From the NCBI GenBank assembly GCA_017625775.1, contig JAGAKE010000003.1:1-64000 (forward strand): a DNA stretch of 64,000 nucleotides. The letters run 5' to 3'. Under the pieces are notes generated by a model, which saw nothing but the letters and a program-made list of their open reading frames with translations, did not search any database and had not been told where the DNA came from. Made by a program: the position numbers and the translations under genes. The first letter of the stretch is position 1. Each line of letters begins with the position of its first letter. The DNA comes from Fibrobacteraceae bacterium. Its GTDB lineage: Bacteria > Fibrobacterota > Fibrobacteria > Fibrobacterales > Fibrobacteraceae. Below, piece by piece: positions 18,548-26,925 of this stretch.

Positions 18548-19897
18548 TTAAAGGCTGATGTTGTATGTCTTGTTTCCGACTTTTACGATGTAAACGCCTT
18601 TTGTGCCAGTATATACTTTTTGCTCAAAGCCAAGCCCTTGTGTAGAACGGACGATTTGACCTAGGTTGTTAAATACAGTAATTGCTTTACCTTGAGCGCC
18701 AGAAACGACAATGTAATTGTCAGAAGATTTATAAACGGCTAAAGGAGCATTGTTTGGAATCTGAGCAATTGGGTTTGAACAATGTTCTGCAATGCCCATA
18801 GAGCAAAGTTCTTCAGCACTATAACAATCTAATGTAAGGGCGTTACAAGTAGGTGGTGTATCTATAGGAGGTTCAGTAGTGGCGTCTGCGTTTTTTACAA
18901 TGATCGGACCTGCGTTTGGAACGGCGTCAAAATAAACATAGCCATTTTCTAGTTTGGATTCAATATCGGCGTTGTTTTGAGAAACTTTGACATTTGTCCA
19001 ATCGGTTTGGACGCGGATAGAAAGAGGGTAATCGTATTTTGAAATATTGTCTGCTATGTTATGAGAAAGTTTAAATGACATTGTGCCGGCCTCTCCGCCA
19101 TCTTGAGGTTCAATTTTAGAAGCATTACGTTCCTTTATATACATGGCTACGCTGCGGAAAGGAGCAACCCAGATGTCTTTATCATTTTGTTTTGCCCATT
19201 GGAGTGCGCCATCTATAGCGTTAAGATCTGTTGGAGAATAAGTAGCAGAGCCATTGTTTTTGCCGGAGAATCCGTGTGTTAAAAACATCACCCAGCCGCC
19301 ACTCTGGATGACTTTTTGCATTTCATCGGTAAAGGAGTTTTTAGAATTAATACTCCCTTGGTCACCAGTCATGATAGCCGGAACTTTAGCCCAGTTGCTA
19401 GGACCATTTTTTCCCATGTTGTCGGAAATGCCTTGCCAGGAACCATTACAAATACGGCCAGCAATGTAATTTTGTAAAACACTGCTTTCGTTAGGGACAT
19501 TACAGTTTGGGTAAGCAACTGTAAGGCAACCATAATTTTGTGTGATTTGTTTTTCAATAGCTTGTTTTGAAGAAGCTTCTTCTCCGGACATATTTGTTGG
19601 GTGAGAGTCGCTGTGGCTAGCGATTTCGTGGCCATTACTAGCTAGTGTTTGAAATCCACTCCAGTTCGGGTTCCAATTTGTCACAAGATTAAAAGTGGCT
19701 TTATAACCATATTTATCAAAAACGGGCGCTCCATCACTTATGTGGCTTGGCGCTCCATCGTCAAATGTAAAAGAAACGGCTGCTTTACGGAAACCGGCCC
19801 AATCAGCAATTTCAGCGATTTGAGCAAAACTCATATTAGAAGCAATAGCAACAATTGCTGAAGAAATAACAGCAGAGTGAAAGAAATTTTTTCCCAT
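18548..19897 (-). CDS. Secreted polysaccharide deacetylase (CE4/NodB) with a C-terminal sorting-type tail
   Basis: The 449-residue protein has a signal peptide (cleavage after SFA near 25). The NodB domain has motif 1 SFTFDDG (Asp46, Asp47) and the metal-binding His95/His99 in SHSDSHP. It should remove acetyl or N-acetyl groups from xylan or another glycan. After a linker (about 260-365) the last 80 residues resemble a type IX secretion sorting domain: VFNNLGQIV, then the GVYIVKVGN motif and a short final strand. That tail and its CE4 activity fit a Fibrobacter-like plant-fibre degrader. Confidence 0.9.
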   Translation of the reverse strand: MGKNFFHSAVISSAIVAIASNMSFAQIAEIADWAGFRKAAVSFTFDDGAPSHISDGAPVFDKYGYKATFNLVTNWNPNWSGFQTLASNGHEIASHSDSHPTNMSGEEASSKQAIEKQITQNYGCLTVAYPNCNVPNESSVLQNYIAGRICNGSWQGISDNMGKNGPSNWAKVPAIMTGDQGSINSKNSFTDEMQKVIQSGGWVMFLTHGFSGKNNGSATYSPTDLNAIDGALQWAKQNDKDIWVAPFRSVAMYIKERNASKIEPQDGGEAGTMSFKLSHNIADNISKYDYPLSIRVQTDWTNVKVSQNNADIESKLENGYVYFDAVPNAGPIIVKNADATTEPPIDTPPTCNALTLDCYSAEELCSMGIAEHCSNPIAQIPNNAPLAVYKSSDNYIVVSGAQGKAITVFNNLGQIVRSTQGLGFEQKVYTGTKGVYIVKVGNKTYNISL

Positions 19898-20026
19898 ACG
19901 AAAACTCCCGAGAGTTAATTTATAAAGAATCTATATTTTTATGGTGATTTGTGTTCGATATTTTTAATTTTGTTGTAATATTTTTATAAATTTTGAATCC
20001 GTAATGAATAAAGTAGGAAAGTATAA

Positions 20027-20644
20027 ATGAAAAAAATAATTCTTGTTTTGTTGGTAATGGTTGCAACAGTTTTTTCTGCTCCGCATACACATGATGGTTT
20101 TTTCTTAAACATGAGTTTAGGATATGGTTATCAAGATTTTGCGTATAGCGCTTCTGAGATTAGCGAAAGTGGAAATCCATTTATTTTTTCTATAGATTCT
20201 AAAGGAGTTTCTACTGAATTTGACATAAAAATAGGAGGAACGATTCTTCCATCTTTTGCTTTGCATGCAACTATTTCTGGTATTGGAAACCTCTCTTCTG
20301 AGATAGAATCGGTTATAGAGTATTCTGGTGAAAGGGAATCTTTTAACCAAGAAGTAGATTTGTTTATGTTTCTTATGGGAATCGGAGTGACTTATTACAT
20401 AAATCCTATTAATATTTTCTTTAGCGGAAGTGTTGGAATTACTGAATTTGATATAAATGATAGTCAAATGTCTGATACTGGTTTTGGCTTTCAAATTGCT
20501 TTAGGTAAGGAATGGTGGGTTAGTCCAGAATGGGGATTAGGAGTTTCCGCGGCATTTACTTATGGTAAAGCAGATGAAGTTAATGGATTCGGAGATATGT
20601 CTGAATACGCCATAAATATAATGTTCTCTTCAACATTCCATTAA
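20027..20644 (+). CDS. Outer-membrane beta-barrel protein
   Basis: The 205-residue protein has a signal peptide cut after VFSA near 18 and an alternating hydrophobic/polar strand pattern throughout (FFLNMSLGYGYQDF; ALHATISGIGNLS; GLGVSAAFTYGKA). It ends STFH*, close to the terminal aromatic expected of barrel proteins. It resembles small porin-like or OmpA/OprW-type barrels. Function unknown. It is divergent from the deacetylase gene across a 129-base AT-rich gap. Confidence 0.78.
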   Translation: MKKIILVLLVMVATVFSAPHTHDGFFLNMSLGYGYQDFAYSASEISESGNPFIFSIDSKGVSTEFDIKIGGTILPSFALHATISGIGNLSSEIESVIEYSGERESFNQEVDLFMFLMGIGVTYYINPINIFFSGSVGITEFDINDSQMSDTGFGFQIALGKEWWVSPEWGLGVSAAFTYGKADEVNGFGDMSEYAINIMFSSTFH

Positions 20645-20665
20645 TTTTTTTTAAACAAAAAAATC

Positions 20666-20692
20666 AGCATTCTATAAAACGGAATGCTTTTA
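20666..20692 (+). terminator. Probable terminator after the beta-barrel gene
   Basis: AGCATTC (20666-20672) pairs with GAATGCT (20682-20688), followed by TTTAT. It lies 22 bases after the stop and inside the start of the truncated gene that follows. Confidence 0.6.
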
Positions 20693-20892
20693 TCACAAGT
20701 TCTACTCAAGACGAATCTAGCCAAGGAATCGGCCTTTCTGTAGGCGCTACGTTGAATTTTACTTCTTTAGGTTATTTAGATAATTTGCTCCTTAAACCAT
20801 TTGGTGATTACCACGATGATTTTGGTAACGCAAAACATAAAGCAAGGTGGTGGCCTGGTTTTTATGCAGGCTTTAGCCTTGGAAAATTCTAG
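20689..20892 (+). pseudogene. 5'-truncated remnant of a beta-barrel-like gene
   Basis: The frame is open and protein-like to the TAG at 20890-20892, with no start codon or signal sequence. The readable part includes SSQGIGLSVGATLNFTSLGY, then a Trp-Trp pair, and ends AGFSLGKF*, a C-terminal Phe as in outer-membrane proteins. The terminator of the previous gene sits where the missing 5' part should be, so this looks like the leftover 3' end of a deleted gene. Confidence 0.6.
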
Positions 20893-20898
20893 TAAAAG

Positions 20899-21278
20899 TT
20901 AATGTGCTTTTAAAATTTCAATCACTTCAATATCGGCAGGTAACCATTTAACAGAATCTAATTCGTTTACTTTTAACCATTTAGCTGATTGGTGTTCTAA
21001 TAAAGTTAATTCGCCTTTAACGATAGAGCAATAAAAGCAATGCATTGTTAAATGAAAAGTGGGGTAATCGTAGTTTATGGTGCAGAGAAAATTTTCAACT
21101 TTTATTTCAACAGCCAGTTCTTCTTTTAATTCACGGACAAGTGCTTGTTCGCGAGTTTCGTTAGCTTCTATTTTACCGCCAGGAAATTCCCAGAAGCCTT
21201 TGAATTCGCCATAACCGCGCTCTGTCGCAAAAATCTTTTCGCCACTTTAATGCCTGCAACTACTTCAATCCTTTTCAT
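20899..21278 (-). pseudogene. Frameshifted Nudix hydrolase (MutT-like)
   Basis: The start MKRIEVVAGIKV is in one frame and the rest (KIFATERGYGEFKGFWEFPG and onward to the TAA at 20901) in another. The region is 380 bases, one short of a 127-codon gene, so a single base was probably lost near 21247. The Nudix box is complete apart from Gly to Ala (GGKIEANETREQALVRELKE, then EL), placing it with 8-oxo-dGTP-cleaning MutT enzymes. It is either a recent pseudogene or a sequencing error. Confidence 0.8.
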
Positions 21279-21491
21279 AATCAAACAGAAAATAGTAAAA
21301 TCTAAATAGGGAAATTCTCTAGGTTGTTTTTGTGAAAAACAAATTTATATTGGTTGTGCGTTTGATAAGCAGCTATGCTTGCTGACATTTGTGAAACTCA
21401 CAAAAAAGGTGGAGATACCTCGGCTTGTATTGCTAAATACAAAGCTCGTTATAAATACATTTATGTGTATAACGATATTATTTTCAAAATT

Positions 21492-21675
21492 CTTCGGAGA
21501 CCTTATGGGAAAAGACGCGTTCAGCGGTGCGATACTCGCGTGGATCAAGAGCAAAAACGTCTTCCTGAAAATTCAGGCCGGCACAGGTGACAACCTGCTC
21601 GAAGAAGACATCCGGGAAGGATACGTTGATTATTGTCTCTGGTCCACGTTTCGGCCAGAATGCATTGATATTGAC
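21492..21675 (+). repeat. 184-bp direct repeat, copy A
   Basis: This segment matches 22907-23090 without gaps at a constant offset of 1415 bases. I count about 13 mismatches by hand, roughly 93% identity. It covers the start and first 57 codons of the short gene at 21505. The two copies flank the minus-strand rhuM gene. Confidence 0.9.
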
Positions 21676-21708
21676 AGGAATGATGTCATTATCCTGATGC
21701 AGGAATGA
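21505..21708 (+). CDS. Truncated copy of an unknown protein family (copy A)
   Basis: This 67-residue reading frame starts MGKDAFSGAILAWIKSK and contains GDNLLEEDIREGYVDYCLWS. Its first 57 residues match the protein at 22920 with about 7 changes; it then ends abruptly (NDVIILMQE*). No known family is recognised. The abrupt end after the shared part suggests a truncated paralogue, possibly not functional. The base composition is more GC-rich than the chromosome around it, which fits horizontal transfer. Confidence 0.55.
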   Translation: MGKDAFSGAILAWIKSKNVFLKIQAGTGDNLLEEDIREGYVDYCLWSTFRPECIDIDRNDVIILMQE

Positions 21709-21719
21709 GGAGCACCAAT

Positions 21720-22718
21720 TCACCTCCCTTCCATGCTTTCCTGGATTTTCTCAATGACTTCTGCGGGAGTCACGAAGTCCAGGATGCTGAAAGCTGTCAT
21801 CTCATTGCCCATATCTTTAAATGATGCCCCGAAGTGATACACCTTGTCGTCGACGAGCAAGAAGCGGTCGTGAATTGTGCGCATCGTTTTCGGCTCTAGC
21901 CCCGGATATTGCTTGTTGTGTAATGCGACCGCAGCTTTGAATTCTGGCGTAATATGTGCAGAATAAACAACCGCCTGCACGCCCTTCGCACGCATCGCCG
22001 CAAACTTCAGCACCTCAATTGTAGCGAATGGGTCAATGAACACCACGGAGAGCTTGGCCGACTTCACGAGATCTGCAATCAACACGAACCCATCGAAACG
22101 AGTTCCCGTCGCAAGAATGCCGCCAGTCGGCGCCTGCGCCGCATTCACGAAGAAATCTATTCGCTGTTCAACGGCGGAAAGGCGAGAATCCTGTTCGGTG
22201 ACAGACTTTCGGACATCCGCGATTTCTACACCCTGACTTTCGATGAGCTGCCGCTGCTCATGCAGACTGTCCGCAATCTCTAAATCAGTTGAAATTTTGT
22301 GCTGGTGGATAGCATACCCCTTGAGCATGTAGTTTTTAAGGATCGAAAGCGCCCACTGGCGAAAATGTGTACCAGCAATAGATTTAACGCGATAGCCGAC
22401 AGAGATGATTACGTCAAGGTTGTAGAATTTTAGTGACCTTGTTACCTCTCTGCCACCTTCATGGGCAACTTGTAAATATTCCTTACAAGTTGAGTTCTTG
22501 TCTAATTCGCCCTCTTTATATATGTTTCTGATGTGAATTGTGATGTTTTGGGGGACTTTGTCAAACAGCATGCCCATTTGCGCCTGCGTAAGCCACACAG
22601 TCTCGTTCTCGACGCGCACCTCCAGCTGCACCTCTCCCTCCGGCTGATAGAGCACAATTTCGCCTTTGTTGTCACCCCCGACTAGTTCGGGGGTTGCTGT
22701 TTCAGTCTTTTTCGCCAT
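21720..22718 (-). CDS. rhuM: RhuM-family protein with a C-terminal PLD-like domain
   Basis: The 332-residue protein has the N-terminal RhuM region (VWLTQAQMGMLFD, then VPQNITIHIRNIY and SVGYRVKS), as in Salmonella RhuM and phage-island homologues. A coiled-coil-like linker (about 150-190) leads to a C-terminal domain with IHDRFLLVDDKVYHFGAS, a single HxxxxxxD phospholipase-D-type motif. The PLD half could be a nuclease or a nucleic-acid binding module. The gene lies between two 184-bp direct repeats, which marks the unit as inserted or rearranged. A GGAG lies about 12 bases upstream of the ATG. Confidence 0.85.
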   Translation of the reverse strand: MAKKTETATPELVGGDNKGEIVLYQPEGEVQLEVRVENETVWLTQAQMGMLFDKVPQNITIHIRNIYKEGELDKNSTCKEYLQVAHEGGREVTRSLKFYNLDVIISVGYRVKSIAGTHFRQWALSILKNYMLKGYAIHQHKISTDLEIADSLHEQRQLIESQGVEIADVRKSVTEQDSRLSAVEQRIDFFVNAAQAPTGGILATGTRFDGFVLIADLVKSAKLSVVFIDPFATIEVLKFAAMRAKGVQAVVYSAHITPEFKAAVALHNKQYPGLEPKTMRTIHDRFLLVDDKVYHFGASFKDMGNEMTAFSILDFVTPAEVIEKIQESMEGR

Positions 22719-22906
22719 ATTTTTTCACTCCTTCACTGCGAACAAGCGTAAAATTGCAGTTTTTGAAATTTTGAGCACTAGAACATTTGTTCACTACAAT
22801 ATATGTCCTCGCACGGTCACTGTCAAGAGATTTCTCGAAAATAATTGAGGCGAATTCACTATAATTACCATGTCATTTTCTGTCATGTGCATTATCTATC
22901 TTTCGG

Positions 22907-23090
22907 CTTCGGAGACCTTATGGGAAAAGACACGTTCAGCGGCGCGATACTCGTGTGGATCAAGAGCAAAAAGGCCTTCCTGAAAATCCAGGCCAGCACA
23001 GGTGACAACCTTCTTAAAGAAGACATTCGGGAAGGATACGTTGATTATTGTCTCTGGTCCACGTTTCGGCTGGAATGCATTGATATTGAC
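22907..23090 (+). repeat. 184-bp direct repeat, copy B
   Basis: Partner of 21492-21675. It covers the 5' end of the gene at 22920. The identity includes the bases before the ATG (GGAGACCTT), so the ribosome-binding region was duplicated as well. Confidence 0.9.
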
Positions 23091-23291
23091 GGCGAGCTGG
23101 ACATGGAATGCTTGGACAGCGGCATGGTCCTGTTCAGGGAAAACTGCACCCCCGGAGAGGCGCTGGAATCGAGCTACCGGCAAGGACTTCGACAAGGACA
23201 ATTGCTTCGTCATCCTGAGCGAAAGCGCGAAGCGCTGAAGTCGATATACGAAACTTGGCTACTTGTAGCCTTAGTTGAGTTAGGTTCGTAG
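22920..23291 (+). CDS. Unknown protein, longer paralogue (copy B)
   Basis: The 123-residue protein starts MGKDTFSGAILVWIKSK; GGAG lies 6 bases before the ATG. The first 75 residues look like a compact domain (DNLLKEDIREGYVDYCLWST, then LDSGMVLF). The last 40 (RQGLRQGQLLRHPERKREAL and onward) are translated from the dispersed repeat GTCATCCTGAGCG, and another frame across the same bases reads FVILSESAKR*. The true C-terminus may therefore have been replaced by repeat insertion or a frameshift. Family unknown. Confidence 0.55.
   Translation: MGKDTFSGAILVWIKSKKAFLKIQASTGDNLLKEDIREGYVDYCLWSTFRLECIDIDGELDMECLDSGMVLFRENCTPGEALESSYRQGLRQGQLLRHPERKREALKSIYETWLLVALVELGS
23209..23244. repeat. Dispersed GTCATCCTGAGCG element
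   Basis: GTCATCCTGAGCGAAAGCGC and following bases to GAAGTCGA closely match 49569-49605, which starts GTCATCCTGAGCGGAG and includes GGAGTCGAAGGATCT. The motif is widespread between genes in several bacterial phyla (established observation). Here it overlaps the end of the copy B reading frame. Confidence 0.6.
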
Positions 23292-23517
23292 GAGCAGGAT
23301 CCAGTTGGGGGAAGAATCCCCCTGCCTGCAGCCCCGGCTTCGCCGGGTCTTCCGGACACCCCCTCTCCTAGGAGCTCCGCCCCTAAAACCCTGGAAAAGC
23401 AAAAGAAAATTGAGTGTTGATAACGAACTTAATGAAACGACAAATAATGTTTTTTCAAAAAATGAGCATAATTTTAACGCAGGATTTTTTTTAAATTACA
23501 ACAAAAGGACAAATAAC
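23292..23517. other. GC-rich structured intergenic region
   Basis: No gene is supported here. The first half is GC-rich against an AT-rich background and holds three inverted repeats: GGGGGAAGAATCCCCC, CCCGGCTTCGCCGGG and the palindrome CTCCTAGGAG. This is typical of dispersed intergenic repeats. The second half is AT-rich and carries the leader of the HNH gene. Confidence 0.5.
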
Positions 23518-23952
23518 ATGGCATATTTTGAAGGCTCATTAAAAGAATTCAACTACTTTTTAGGCCCGATTGCTCGTAATGTAATTCAGCAAATAACAAA
23601 AGGCGCAAAAAAGGGTAAGTGTTGTGAAAAATGCCATAGAAGTGATGTTGAATTGCAGGCGGCACATGTTCATGGAGAGGAAAGGGTTCAAATAATTGAA
23701 AGCCTGTTAAATCAGTATTATAAAACATCAGATGATTCATATAGAGTTGATTTAAAAGAATTTGTTGATAAATTCAAACAATATCACCTGCCAATAGAGA
23801 ATCACTTCTTGTTTCTTTGTGAACCGTGCCATAAAAAATATGATTGTGAAGAAACGGATGTGAGTTTACTTAAAGTGCAGAATTACATTTCAAAGTTGTC
23901 TCCCATAGAAAAAGAAAAATTACTGAAAGAATTGAATTTAAAAGAAATCTAG
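23518..23952 (+). CDS. HNH-like zinc-binding nuclease
   Basis: The 144-residue protein starts at ATG 23518, with AAAAGGA 8 bases upstream. The longer frame from 23305 would read through the GC-rich repeat and is rejected. Two zinc-binding knuckles are visible, CCEKC near 34-38 and CEPCH near 101-105, with a central AAHVHGEE that supplies the likely catalytic His. This is an HNH/McrA-like arrangement. It sits 25 bases before a C5-cytosine methyltransferase, so it is probably a nuclease or nicking partner of that restriction system; the role is inferred from position. Confidence 0.72.
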   Translation: MAYFEGSLKEFNYFLGPIARNVIQQITKGAKKGKCCEKCHRSDVELQAAHVHGEERVQIIESLLNQYYKTSDDSYRVDLKEFVDKFKQYHLPIENHFLFLCEPCHKKYDCEETDVSLLKVQNYISKLSPIEKEKLLKELNLKEI

Positions 23953-23977
23953 TATTAAGCATAATTGGAGTTTTCCC

Positions 23978-25324
23978 TTGTCTTTCAAATACCCGAAACC
24001 CGCAAAAATTGTTGACCAGAACCTTTGTGAACCTATTGCCAAGTATTGTGCCAGTGCCGCCCAATACAATCTTTTCAATAATGCTGTTCAGACGAAATCA
24101 ACCGATATTCGCGTCATTGAGCTGTTTGCTGGGGTTGGCGGTTTCCGCATAGGGCTTGAACACGCCTCGCAAAGGTACAAGACGGTCTGGAATAGCCAGT
24201 GGGAGCCTTCGACCAAAACGCAGGATGCTTCTGCAATTTATCAGAAACGTTTCGGGGTTGAAGGACATTCCAATGTTGACATTGCGACTGTTCCAGTTGA
24301 AGATATTAGGCCGGGCAACTTGCTTGTCGGTGGTTTCCCCTGTCAAGATTATTCCGTTGCATCGACTTTGAAACGCTCGGGCGGTATCGAAGGTAAAAAG
24401 GGTGTTCTCTGGTGGCAGATTCATCGCATTCTTCGCGATAGCAAGAACCCGCCGAAATATTTGTTCCTTGAAAATGTCGATCGGCTTTTGAAATCGCCTG
24501 TCAAACAACGCGGTCGCGATTTTGCAATCATTTTGGCTTCACTTTCAGATCTTGGGTATTCTGTGGAATGGCGTGTTGTCAACGCTGCCGATTACGGTAT
24601 GCCGCAGCGCCGTCGCAGAACATACATTGTCGCCTATAAGGAAGGTACGAAACTCGCAAAAGTAAGTTCAAAAACCGCTGCCGAAGACTGGATTCTGAAT
24701 GACGGAATCCTTGCTCAAGCGCTAAAGTGCAAGCTCTCCGAAAAAACGAAGAAAAATGAATTTGAAATTGAAGGCGACTTGGTCAAAGTCACCGAAGAGT
24801 TCAATAAAGGACAGAAAAACTCTCCGTTCTTCACCGCAGGCTTCATGAGCAATCGCAAGGTCTACACTTTTGATGTTGTCGCAGACTATTCCGGAAAGAA
24901 ACTGACTCTTGGCGAATTACTTGTTGACGAAAAAGATGTTCCCGAGGAATTCTTTATTGACGAGAAAGAATTGCCCAAATGGGAATACCTGAAGGGCGGC
25001 AAATCCGAAAAGAGAAAGACCGCTGAAGGCTTCGAATACAATTATAGCGAAGGCCCGATGGCGTTCCCAGATTTCTTGGATAAGCCTTCACGCACAATTA
25101 TCACTGGCGAAGGCGGTAAGGGCCCGTCTCGCTTCAAACATGTTATCAAGACAAAATCTGGTCGTTATCGCAGACTTGTTCCGATTGAATTGGAACGCTT
25201 GAACATGTTCCCTGACAATCATACAGAAGGCGCTAGCAATTTGCGCCGCGCCTTCTTGATGGGTAATGCTCTTGTGACCGGTATTGTTGAAGATGTCGGT
25301 CGAGTTCTAGAAAAGTGGATTTAG
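23978..25324 (+). CDS. C5-cytosine DNA methyltransferase, M.Sau3AI-like
   Basis: The 448-residue enzyme starts at TTG 23978 with TTGGAG 7 bases upstream. Motifs: IELFAGVGGF (I, SAM binding, about 47-56), GGFPCQDYSV with catalytic Cys122 (IV), ENV at 165-167 (VI), QRRRR near 210 (VIII) and MGNALVTG (X). The GGFPCQDYSVA form, the NQWEPS-like WNSQWEPS and the FPDFLDKPSRTIITGEGG block are, as I recall them, typical of GATC-specific enzymes such as M.Sau3AI. A Sau3AI-like nuclease lies at 27060. Codons are more GC-rich than in the neighbouring 25321-26892 genes. Confidence 0.92.
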   Translation: MSFKYPKPAKIVDQNLCEPIAKYCASAAQYNLFNNAVQTKSTDIRVIELFAGVGGFRIGLEHASQRYKTVWNSQWEPSTKTQDASAIYQKRFGVEGHSNVDIATVPVEDIRPGNLLVGGFPCQDYSVASTLKRSGGIEGKKGVLWWQIHRILRDSKNPPKYLFLENVDRLLKSPVKQRGRDFAIILASLSDLGYSVEWRVVNAADYGMPQRRRRTYIVAYKEGTKLAKVSSKTAAEDWILNDGILAQALKCKLSEKTKKNEFEIEGDLVKVTEEFNKGQKNSPFFTAGFMSNRKVYTFDVVADYSGKKLTLGELLVDEKDVPEEFFIDEKELPKWEYLKGGKSEKRKTAEGFEYNYSEGPMAFPDFLDKPSRTIITGEGGKGPSRFKHVIKTKSGRYRRLVPIELERLNMFPDNHTEGASNLRRAFLMGNALVTGIVEDVGRVLEKWI

Positions 25325-26631
25325 TCGTTTGGAATATTTACTGGGCTAAAAGAAATATCATTCCCGTCAAAGGAATATTTAATTAATTTTATTTTGTCCC
25401 ATGTGGCGGGAGCTGAATTTCTATATCCGCTATTATAGTTTCGAACGCATTTTTCTTTACAGTATTTTATGAATGACTCATCAAAATCTCTTGCAACAAT
25501 AATTCCATTAACCATAGGGTATTTGCCGTTTGCATAATTATTTGCAATCCAATCTACATATTTCATTAGTTGGTTTGCTGCAGCTTTACTTTCTTTTGTT
25601 AATTTAGTATCTCTCGTGCCTCGATGTCCTAATTTGAGGCAGCCCCTCTTGATTTCGAACACGTAATATTGGTCTATAGCGAACAGTATGGGAATAGAAC
25701 GGTTTAAAAGAGGTTGAGACGCTTTGTAACCGAAAACGTCCATCCATTCCATATATTCCACAGGTTTTGCAGGAGAAGCGGAAACCTGATGAGATACATA
25801 ATCTAATTTGCCAAATTCTTCAGTCCGTCCTTGATTCAAATAATCAACAAGAGTCGCTTCTATTGCCATTTCTTCTTGTATAGCGTTGTTGGCGTCGTCA
25901 ATGTTGTAAAGCGAGAAATTGGTTAAAAGGGATTGAACTGAAAAATTGTAATAATTAGGATGGGATGAAATTTTTTCAGCAGCTTGTATTTGTTTTGAAC
26001 TATTGAATTCAGGAGGCGTCCAATCGACGGAATCTTCAGGGGGAAATACATTGTTTTTTTCTAAAACAGCATATAATGCTTGAGCCTCTTCGTCGTCCAT
26101 TTTGATAAAAGAACGTCCCTGAATGACACGAAGTGACTTAAAAGAATTTGGATATGTTGTCAATGCTTCATCCATGTCTATTGCATGTGTGAAATACTTA
26201 ACTTTTTTAAAAAAACAAATACATCTGTTTTCTAGTTTGATTTCGTTAAATAATGGTTCAGAGACAGTTCTTGTCGTTGGTTTGTTTGCGTCTTTGTAGG
26301 CCCAAAATTTACAATCTTCAATTGGGCTTAAATTTATCAATTCCCCCACACCATAAATTTTTCTATCAAAAAAGAAGAAAATATAATCCCCTTTACGCAT
26401 ACTGAAGTAGTCTGCAAAGGTTGCGATTTTTTGCTTGGACCATTTTTGAACCCCATCATTTGATGGCAAAATAGTGCTATAATATCCATATTCGCAAAGT
26501 TCTTCTAATATTTTTTTAGCAGTCTTTGTTACTTTCTTTTTTTCTCGACCATTATTATCTAATACCGCGTGGCCATTTTCGTCTAATACAGTCTCTTTTT
26601 CGTCTCCAAGTACTATAAAAAAACCTGCCAT
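25321..26631 (-). CDS. Putative restriction nuclease: EVE/PUA-like N-terminus plus NucS-like PD-(D/E)XK domain
   Basis: The 436-residue protein has two parts. Residues 1-185 include FADYFSMRKGDYIFFFFDRK, then IYGVGELI, a pattern like EVE/YTH modified-base readers. Residues 235-430 resemble the NucS/DUF91 nuclease fold, with a core that reads MDVFGY, then YVFEIKRG (the E-x-K pair) and QLMKYVDWI. A reader plus nuclease suggests modification-dependent or type II cleavage. It follows the controller gene by 12 bases (one operon) and overlaps the MTase gene tail-to-tail by 4 bases. Its AT-rich codon use differs from the flanking Sau3AI-type genes. Confidence 0.68.
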   Translation of the reverse strand: MAGFFIVLGDEKETVLDENGHAVLDNNGREKKKVTKTAKKILEELCEYGYYSTILPSNDGVQKWSKQKIATFADYFSMRKGDYIFFFFDRKIYGVGELINLSPIEDCKFWAYKDANKPTTRTVSEPLFNEIKLENRCICFFKKVKYFTHAIDMDEALTTYPNSFKSLRVIQGRSFIKMDDEEAQALYAVLEKNNVFPPEDSVDWTPPEFNSSKQIQAAEKISSHPNYYNFSVQSLLTNFSLYNIDDANNAIQEEMAIEATLVDYLNQGRTEEFGKLDYVSHQVSASPAKPVEYMEWMDVFGYKASQPLLNRSIPILFAIDQYYVFEIKRGCLKLGHRGTRDTKLTKESKAAANQLMKYVDWIANNYANGKYPMVNGIIVARDFDESFIKYCKEKCVRNYNSGYRNSAPATWDKIKLIKYSFDGNDISFSPVNIPND

Positions 26632-26643
26632 AATTTAGGTTCC

Positions 26644-26892
26644 TTACTTTTTGTGTTTATTCTTATCGAATGAGTCGATTTGCTCAATTCTTTGAAAGAG
26701 TTTACTGATGTTTATTTCAAAAAATGCAGCCAATTTCTCGATAATCTCTAAAGAGATGTTTCTTCGGCCATTTTCGATGTCGCTCATATAGCGACGGTCT
26801 ATACCTGTGCTGAGAGCCAGTTTCTCTTGCGAAATGCCTTTTTCAGCGCGTAAAGCTTTTATCGTTATTCCTAAATTTTCTTGTAGTGACAT
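26644..26892 (-). CDS. XRE-family controller (C-protein-like) regulator
   Basis: The 82-residue protein is almost entirely one helix-turn-helix: EKGISQEKLALSTGIDRRYM, then SDIENGRRNISLEIIEKLA. Length and layout match controller proteins of type II restriction systems, which delay nuclease expression. ATG 26892 is chosen because the longer frame to 26958 would start inside the promoter. It is the first gene of a two-gene operon with the PD-(D/E)XK nuclease. A strong promoter bracketed by an inverted repeat lies just upstream. Confidence 0.85.
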   Translation of the reverse strand: MSLQENLGITIKALRAEKGISQEKLALSTGIDRRYMSDIENGRRNISLEIIEKLAAFFEINISKLFQRIEQIDSFDKNKHKK

Positions 26893-26925
26893 ATACGAAA
26901 CTATTTTAGAGTGTAATCTTATATA

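Noticed and set aside
23305-23517. N-terminal extension of the HNH protein
   Set aside because: It would be translated from a GC-rich repeat; a good ribosome-binding site precedes the ATG at 23518.
24098-24508. Minus-strand reading frame inside the methyltransferase gene
   Set aside because: It is a shadow of a well-supported methyltransferase, with no ribosome-binding site and no family signal.
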